Below are positions 60,618 to 64,000 of a stretch of 64,000 nucleotides of DNA, one piece after another. Numbering within the stretch: the stretch's first letter is position 1; each line of letters begins with the position of its first letter. The notes beneath the pieces are model-generated. The model was not told the DNA's origin. It saw nothing but the letters and a program-made list of their open reading frames with translations, and did no database searches. Origin of the DNA: SAR86 cluster bacterium AG-422-O05 (GTDB taxonomy: Bacteria; Pseudomonadota; Gammaproteobacteria; Magnimaribacterales; D2472); the NCBI GenBank assembly GCA_003213495.1, contig QCMW01000001.1, positions 496,001 to 560,000 on the forward strand, in the 5' to 3' direction. The position numbers and the translations under genes are program-made.

Positions 60618-61378
60618 TAAGCAGAATATTCCTTTGCAAGACTAATGAATTGGCTTAGAGAAAGTTCTTCTGGTCTTTTAGATGGGTCAATATTTATTTC
60701 GCTCCAATTCACATTAAGATTTTTGAGATTATTTTTAATATTTTTCCGTCTTGAAATAAAAGCTAAATCAACCAGCTTAAATAAATTATTTTTAATAGCT
60801 AAATTAGCAGTGATATTTTGTTTTGGAAGCAATCTAATAAAGCTAGAGTTTACTTTTGGTTTAATGTCAAAAGCATCAGGCGGAACGTCAAATAATACTT
60901 GACTCTCAAAGAATGCAGCAATTTTAATTGCTAATTTGCCCCAATCTTTTGAACCAACTGCACCAGTGATTTTTTCAGCTACTTCTTTTTGAACTAAGAA
61001 GTGCATGTCAACAATACACTCTGCATTATCAATTAAATTTAAAATGATTTGAGTAGAAATATTGTAGGGAAGGTTACCAACAACTCTTTGATTGGTATCT
61101 TTAAGCTGATACTTGAGAATATTTTCTTTAATAAAGTTAAACCGAGCAGGGCCATGAAATTTCTTTTTTAAGTAATTTATATTTTCTTCATCTATATCTA
61201 TTCCAACAATATTTACGCCCTCTAGATTTATTTGATTTGTAAGCGCTCCAAGTCCAGGCCCAATTTCTAGAATATTTTCATATTTTTTTGGATTTATAGC
61301 TCTCCCCATTTGTATTAATATCGCAGGATCTTTTAAATAGTTTTGTCCAAATTTTCTTCTAGTGTCTCTAGATTTCAT
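60617..61378 (-). CDS. rsmA: 16S rRNA dimethyladenosine transferase RsmA
   Basis: A 253-residue methyltransferase that dimethylates A1518 and A1519 of 16S rRNA. It has 'RKFGQNYLKDP' (near residue 8), the SAM motif 'ILEIGPGLGALT' (near residue 36) and the catalytic 'NLPYNIS' (near residue 101). It overlaps pdxA by 4 bases. The pdxA-rsmA-apaH order is typical of gammaproteobacteria. Confidence 0.96.
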   Translation of the reverse strand: MKSRDTRRKFGQNYLKDPAILIQMGRAINPKKYENILEIGPGLGALTNQINLEGVNIVGIDIDEENINYLKKKFHGPARFNFIKENILKYQLKDTNQRVVGNLPYNISTQIILNLIDNAECIVDMHFLVQKEVAEKITGAVGSKDWGKLAIKIAAFFESQVLFDVPPDAFDIKPKVNSSFIRLLPKQNITANLAIKNNLFKLVDLAFISRRKNIKNNLKNLNVNWSEINIDPSKRPEELSLSQFISLAKEYSA

Positions 61379-62358
61379 TTAATAAGTTTTTTAGCAGTCA
61401 TGATTGCAAGTTCCAGCGAAGACGTATCAGCGTTTTTTGTCCCTGCTATATTAAGAGCTACCCCATGATCAACCGAAGTTCTTATGATTGGAACCCCAAG
61501 AGTTATATTTATTGAGTTGCCAAAACTAAGAGCTTTAAGAACTGGCAAGACTTGATCATGATACATTCCTAAAAATGCATCAGTTTTTTTTAAGTTTTTT
61601 TTCGAAAATGCTGTATCTGCTGATAATGGCATAGAGATGTTTATATTTTTTTTTCTTAAGTTCTTAAGGGCAGGTTTGATATGGAGCTGCTCTTCACTAC
61701 CTATTTTTCCATTTTCACCCGCATGAGGATTTAGACCTAAAACTTTAATATGTGGATTTTTAATATTAAATTTAGTCTTTAGATCATTATTTAGTATTTT
61801 CACTTTATTAATAATTAATTCTTTGGTGATAGTTTTTGCAACATCTTTTATTGGTATGTGAGTAGTTGCAAGGGCTACTCTTAGCTGGTCAGATGCTAAC
61901 ATCATCAGAACACCATTGCTTTTTGTAATTTTTTGGATGTACTCTGTATGACCAGTAAATTTTTTATCAATTGAGATAATAATTTCTTTATTGAGAGGGC
62001 CTGTTACTAAGGCAGTTCTTTTATTATGTAATGTTTCTTTAATCGCATAGTCAAGATTATTTAATACATAGCGAGCATTGCTTTTATAAATTTTCCCAGC
62101 TGCAGTTTTATTACATTTTGCAATATTGATGACCTGTATTAAGTTTTTTTGATTAGTTCTAACTTTGTTTATGGAATCAACTTCATTAATTTCTATTTTT
62201 TTGCCAAGAAGATCGGCTCTATCCAGAAAAAGTTTTGGATCTCCAATACTAACAATTGGAACCTTGAAATCGCACCATTTTTTTGAAGCTGCTAATTTAA
62301 TTATTAAATCTGGTCCAATACCAGCTGGCTCTCCAGGCGAGTAGATAATTTTTTTCAA
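61375..62358 (-). CDS. pdxA: 4-hydroxythreonine-4-phosphate dehydrogenase
   Basis: A 327-residue, metal-dependent NAD(P) enzyme of pyridoxal phosphate synthesis. It has 'SPGEPAGIGPDLIIKL' (near residue 7), 'ALVTGPLNKEII' with 'FTGHTEYI' (near residue 118-138), 'GLNPHAGENG' (near residue 208) and 'YHDQVLPVLK' (near residue 267). It overlaps surA and rsmA by 4 bases each. Confidence 0.96.
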   Translation of the reverse strand: MKKIIYSPGEPAGIGPDLIIKLAASKKWCDFKVPIVSIGDPKLFLDRADLLGKKIEINEVDSINKVRTNQKNLIQVINIAKCNKTAAGKIYKSNARYVLNNLDYAIKETLHNKRTALVTGPLNKEIIISIDKKFTGHTEYIQKITKSNGVLMMLASDQLRVALATTHIPIKDVAKTITKELIINKVKILNNDLKTKFNIKNPHIKVLGLNPHAGENGKIGSEEQLHIKPALKNLRKKNINISMPLSADTAFSKKNLKKTDAFLGMYHDQVLPVLKALSFGNSINITLGVPIIRTSVDHGVALNIAGTKNADTSSLELAIMTAKKLIK

Positions 62359-63596
62359 TCTAGATCTTTAAACTCTACAAAAGCTTCAGCTCTCATTGAT
62401 CTGAGAGTATTTTCAAGCTCTTCATCAAATTTTCTTGCATATAGAATTGAATAGGCTCTATCTTTAATTAAATCATCAGTTAATTCATGACTTCTTTTGG
62501 CCAAAACCTCAAGAAAATGGAAACCAAATTCAGTTTGAAATACTGGTGAGATTTCGCCTATTTCCATTTCCAGCATTGTCGCCTCAAACTCTTCAGCTAG
62601 AACACCAAGACCTAACCAACCAAGATCGCCACCTTGTAGAGCTGAGCCTGGATCCTCAGAAAATTCTTTTGCCAGCAATTCAAAGCTTTCTCCATCAATG
62701 ACCCTTTGTCTAATATTATTAAGTTCGAGCTCTGTATCGTCTTCGGTTCTGATTGCTGATGGTATTAATAAGATATGCCTTGATTGCCATTGATCTTCAA
62801 ATTGAACAAATTCACCTCGTTTATCTTCAAGTTGGAGAATATGGTATCCAGATCCACTTTCAAGAGGTTCTGATATAAATCCTATTGATTGATTTACTAG
62901 GGCTTTCTCAAATAACTCTGGCATATCGACTGCTTTTCTCCAATTAAGAAGGCCGCCAGATTGTGCATTTGAGCTAATAGATTTTTCTTTGGCAATTTCT
63001 GCAAAATCTGATCCATTATCTAATAATTCGATTACTTCGTTTGCTGTAGAAAGATTCTTAACAAGTATTTGTCTCACCAATAACTCAGGATCTAGAGCGC
63101 TTAAAGTTTCATCTGTTGCCAAGAAAGATTCAAACTCTTTCTCTGTGATATCTATGCTTGAGTTAACTCTGCCTCTTTGAATTCTTTGAATTCTCATTTC
63201 TCTTCTCATTTGTTCGCGAAGGTCTTCATACGAGTCTCCATTTTCTTCAACAAATACAACAAATTCCTCTAGAGATAATTGATTATTAGCTGCCAATCTA
63301 CTTAAAGTAAGATTAAGTTCAGCATCACTAATTCTTACGCCAGCTCTATCAGCCATTTGAAGCTGTAATTCTTCGATAATTAGCTTTTCTGTAACTTGCT
63401 CAAGTAATATATCTGCAGGTGGCGGTGGTATATTTTGGTCATCATATCTTTTACTTACATCAGCCAACGTCTTGGTGATTTGAGACTCCATTATTACCCC
63501 GTCATCAACTATTACAGCAATACGATCAAGCACTTCAATCTTTGCATATAAGATTGTTGAAGATAACAAATATAGTGTTAGAAATAATTTTTTCAT
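62355..63596 (-). CDS. surA: Periplasmic chaperone/peptidyl-prolyl isomerase SurA
   Basis: A 413-residue periplasmic protein with a signal peptide (about residues 1-18, 'FLTLYLLSSTILYA'), an N-terminal SurA chaperone domain beginning 'LDRIAVIVDDGVIMESQI', and two parvulin domains (about residues 170-270 and 280-380, with 'SGGLLNW' and 'GGDLGWL'). It escorts outer-membrane barrels, including LptD whose gene lies just upstream with a 6-base gap. The sequence includes an unusual 'PPPPADI' in the N-terminal region. Confidence 0.95.
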   Translation of the reverse strand: MKKLFLTLYLLSSTILYAKIEVLDRIAVIVDDGVIMESQITKTLADVSKRYDDQNIPPPPADILLEQVTEKLIIEELQLQMADRAGVRISDAELNLTLSRLAANNQLSLEEFVVFVEENGDSYEDLREQMRREMRIQRIQRGRVNSSIDITEKEFESFLATDETLSALDPELLVRQILVKNLSTANEVIELLDNGSDFAEIAKEKSISSNAQSGGLLNWRKAVDMPELFEKALVNQSIGFISEPLESGSGYHILQLEDKRGEFVQFEDQWQSRHILLIPSAIRTEDDTELELNNIRQRVIDGESFELLAKEFSEDPGSALQGGDLGWLGLGVLAEEFEATMLEMEIGEISPVFQTEFGFHFLEVLAKRSHELTDDLIKDRAYSILYARKFDEELENTLRSMRAEAFVEFKDLD

Positions 63597-63602
63597 AAAT
63601 CT

Positions 63603-64000
63603 TTAGTAATTCAGAATAGAATTATTCATCAATCTTCCAACTTTTTCAAAGGTTGAGTTCAAACCTTTTAGTTGAAATTCAAAGTTAATTCTACTTTTAT
63701 TTTCTATACTTATTATATTACCCCATGCATCATTAAGATATGCGTAGGAGTCTGATTCTAATCCATCTAAGTATTTAGATAGATTTTTATCCGATGCTGT
63801 GACACTTAAAGCAACGCAACAGTTTTCATAACCTACGCCAAATATGGATTCAATTTTAGTGTTTGAATCATCATCTCTTTTAAATTTGGCAATAAGACTA
63901 AAATTATTTTTGAGTTCTAGATCGGCAAAAAACTCAGAATAATCTAACACAGTATTGAAATCCCCAGACATTTTTGTATATCTTTTTGCATAGCCAATAC
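63603..64000 (-). CDS. lptD: LPS-assembly protein LptD, C-terminal part (5' partial)
   Basis: The frame stays open to the window edge (the residues before the track's ATG read 'IGYAKRYTK'), so the ATG at 63971 is not the start. The visible 132 residues are the last strands of the outer-membrane beta-barrel, with a cysteine pair 'GYENCCVALSVTA' that in LptD forms part of the inter-domain disulfides, and a C-terminal aromatic-ended strand 'SILNY'. LptD and LptE insert LPS into the outer leaflet. The lptD-surA-pdxA-rsmA order confirms the assignment. Confidence 0.9.
   Translation of the reverse strand, partial: IGYAKRYTKMSGDFNTVLDYSEFFADLELKNNFSLIAKFKRDDDSNTKIESIFGVGYENCCVALSVTASDKNLSKYLDGLESDSYAYLNDAWGNIISIENKSRINFEFQLKGLNSTFEKVGRLMNNSILNY

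Noticed and set aside
1-64000. CRISPR array, rRNA genes, insertion sequences
   Set aside because: No regularly spaced repeats, rRNA-like sequence or transposase ORFs were seen.

Overview
This window looks like chromosomal DNA of a streamlined, AT-rich marine gammaproteobacterium. A SAR86-like bacterioplankton lineage is my best guess, inferred from gene order and composition rather than proven. Support comes from gammaproteobacterial gene blocks (lptD-surA-pdxA-rsmA-apaH, gmk-rpoZ-spoT-ridA, tsaD-folB-folK, yqiA-yqiB, HspQ, YggX, chorismate lyase), very short intergenic gaps, many 1-17 bp overlaps and overlapping convergent gene ends. No gene-free stretch exceeds 300 bases.

Layout. 1-4.3 kb: an ExbB/TonB2-type energy-transduction operon (truncated at the window start) ending in a TPR protein. 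4.3-10.2 kb (minus strand): folA-thyA-lgt-tauE-like-rppH-ABC permease-rmuC. 10.2-15.3 kb: an aspartate aminotransferase, hspQ, small unknown membrane or secreted proteins, an NAD(P)-binding protein, aroK, a GFA-family protein and proline iminopeptidase. 15.3-21.0 kb: an accessory-looking minus-strand cluster with a 739-aa membrane/coiled-coil/YwqK-repeat protein, an SDR, a secreted vWA-like protein and a 526-aa multi-pass coiled-coil protein. 21.1-23.5 kb: a metal-response operon (small beta-barrel, HMA protein, MerT-like protein, CsoR-family repressor, PepSY protein) with a likely CsoR operator lying across the first start codon.

23.9-30.2 kb: a compact genomic island. An intact tRNA-Phe gene (30147-30222, minus strand) and a perfect 46-bp copy of its 3' end (23889-23934) bracket a complete type I restriction-modification operon (hsdM-hsdS-hsdR) and nothing else. 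No integrase is present. Copies of a 12-bp motif, ACTGTTCAAAAT, sit inside both edges. This is the most interesting structure in the window.

30.3-42.5 kb: a dimethylglycine/sarcosine-dehydrogenase-like flavoenzyme, yggX-mutY-gpmA, a rhodanese, a nitrogen-control block (ntrC-ntrB next to a eukaryotic-type GSII glutamine synthetase with a candidate NtrC site), yqiA-yqiB, a GNAT protein and ubiA-ubiC. 42.5-51.3 kb (plus strand): rubredoxin, a dicarboxylate/glutamate symporter, a membrane pyrophosphatase, an epimerase-like protein, yicC-gmk-rpoZ-spoT-ridA and pyrB. 52-64 kb: ribE-pyrE-rph-yqeY-rpsU (minus strand), divergent tsaD-folB-folK, then an unknown gene, an aminoglycoside-phosphotransferase-like protein, a pteridine reductase-like SDR, cca, apaH, rsmA, pdxA, surA and the 3' end of lptD (minus strand).

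Linked functions: folA, thyA, folB, folK and the pteridine reductase serve folate metabolism, and the DMGDH-like enzyme would feed one-carbon units into it. The TonB operon, the orphan ABC permease, the symporter and the K+-dependent-type pyrophosphatase fit a surface-ocean scavenger. All names come from reading the translated sequence and were not checked by database search.
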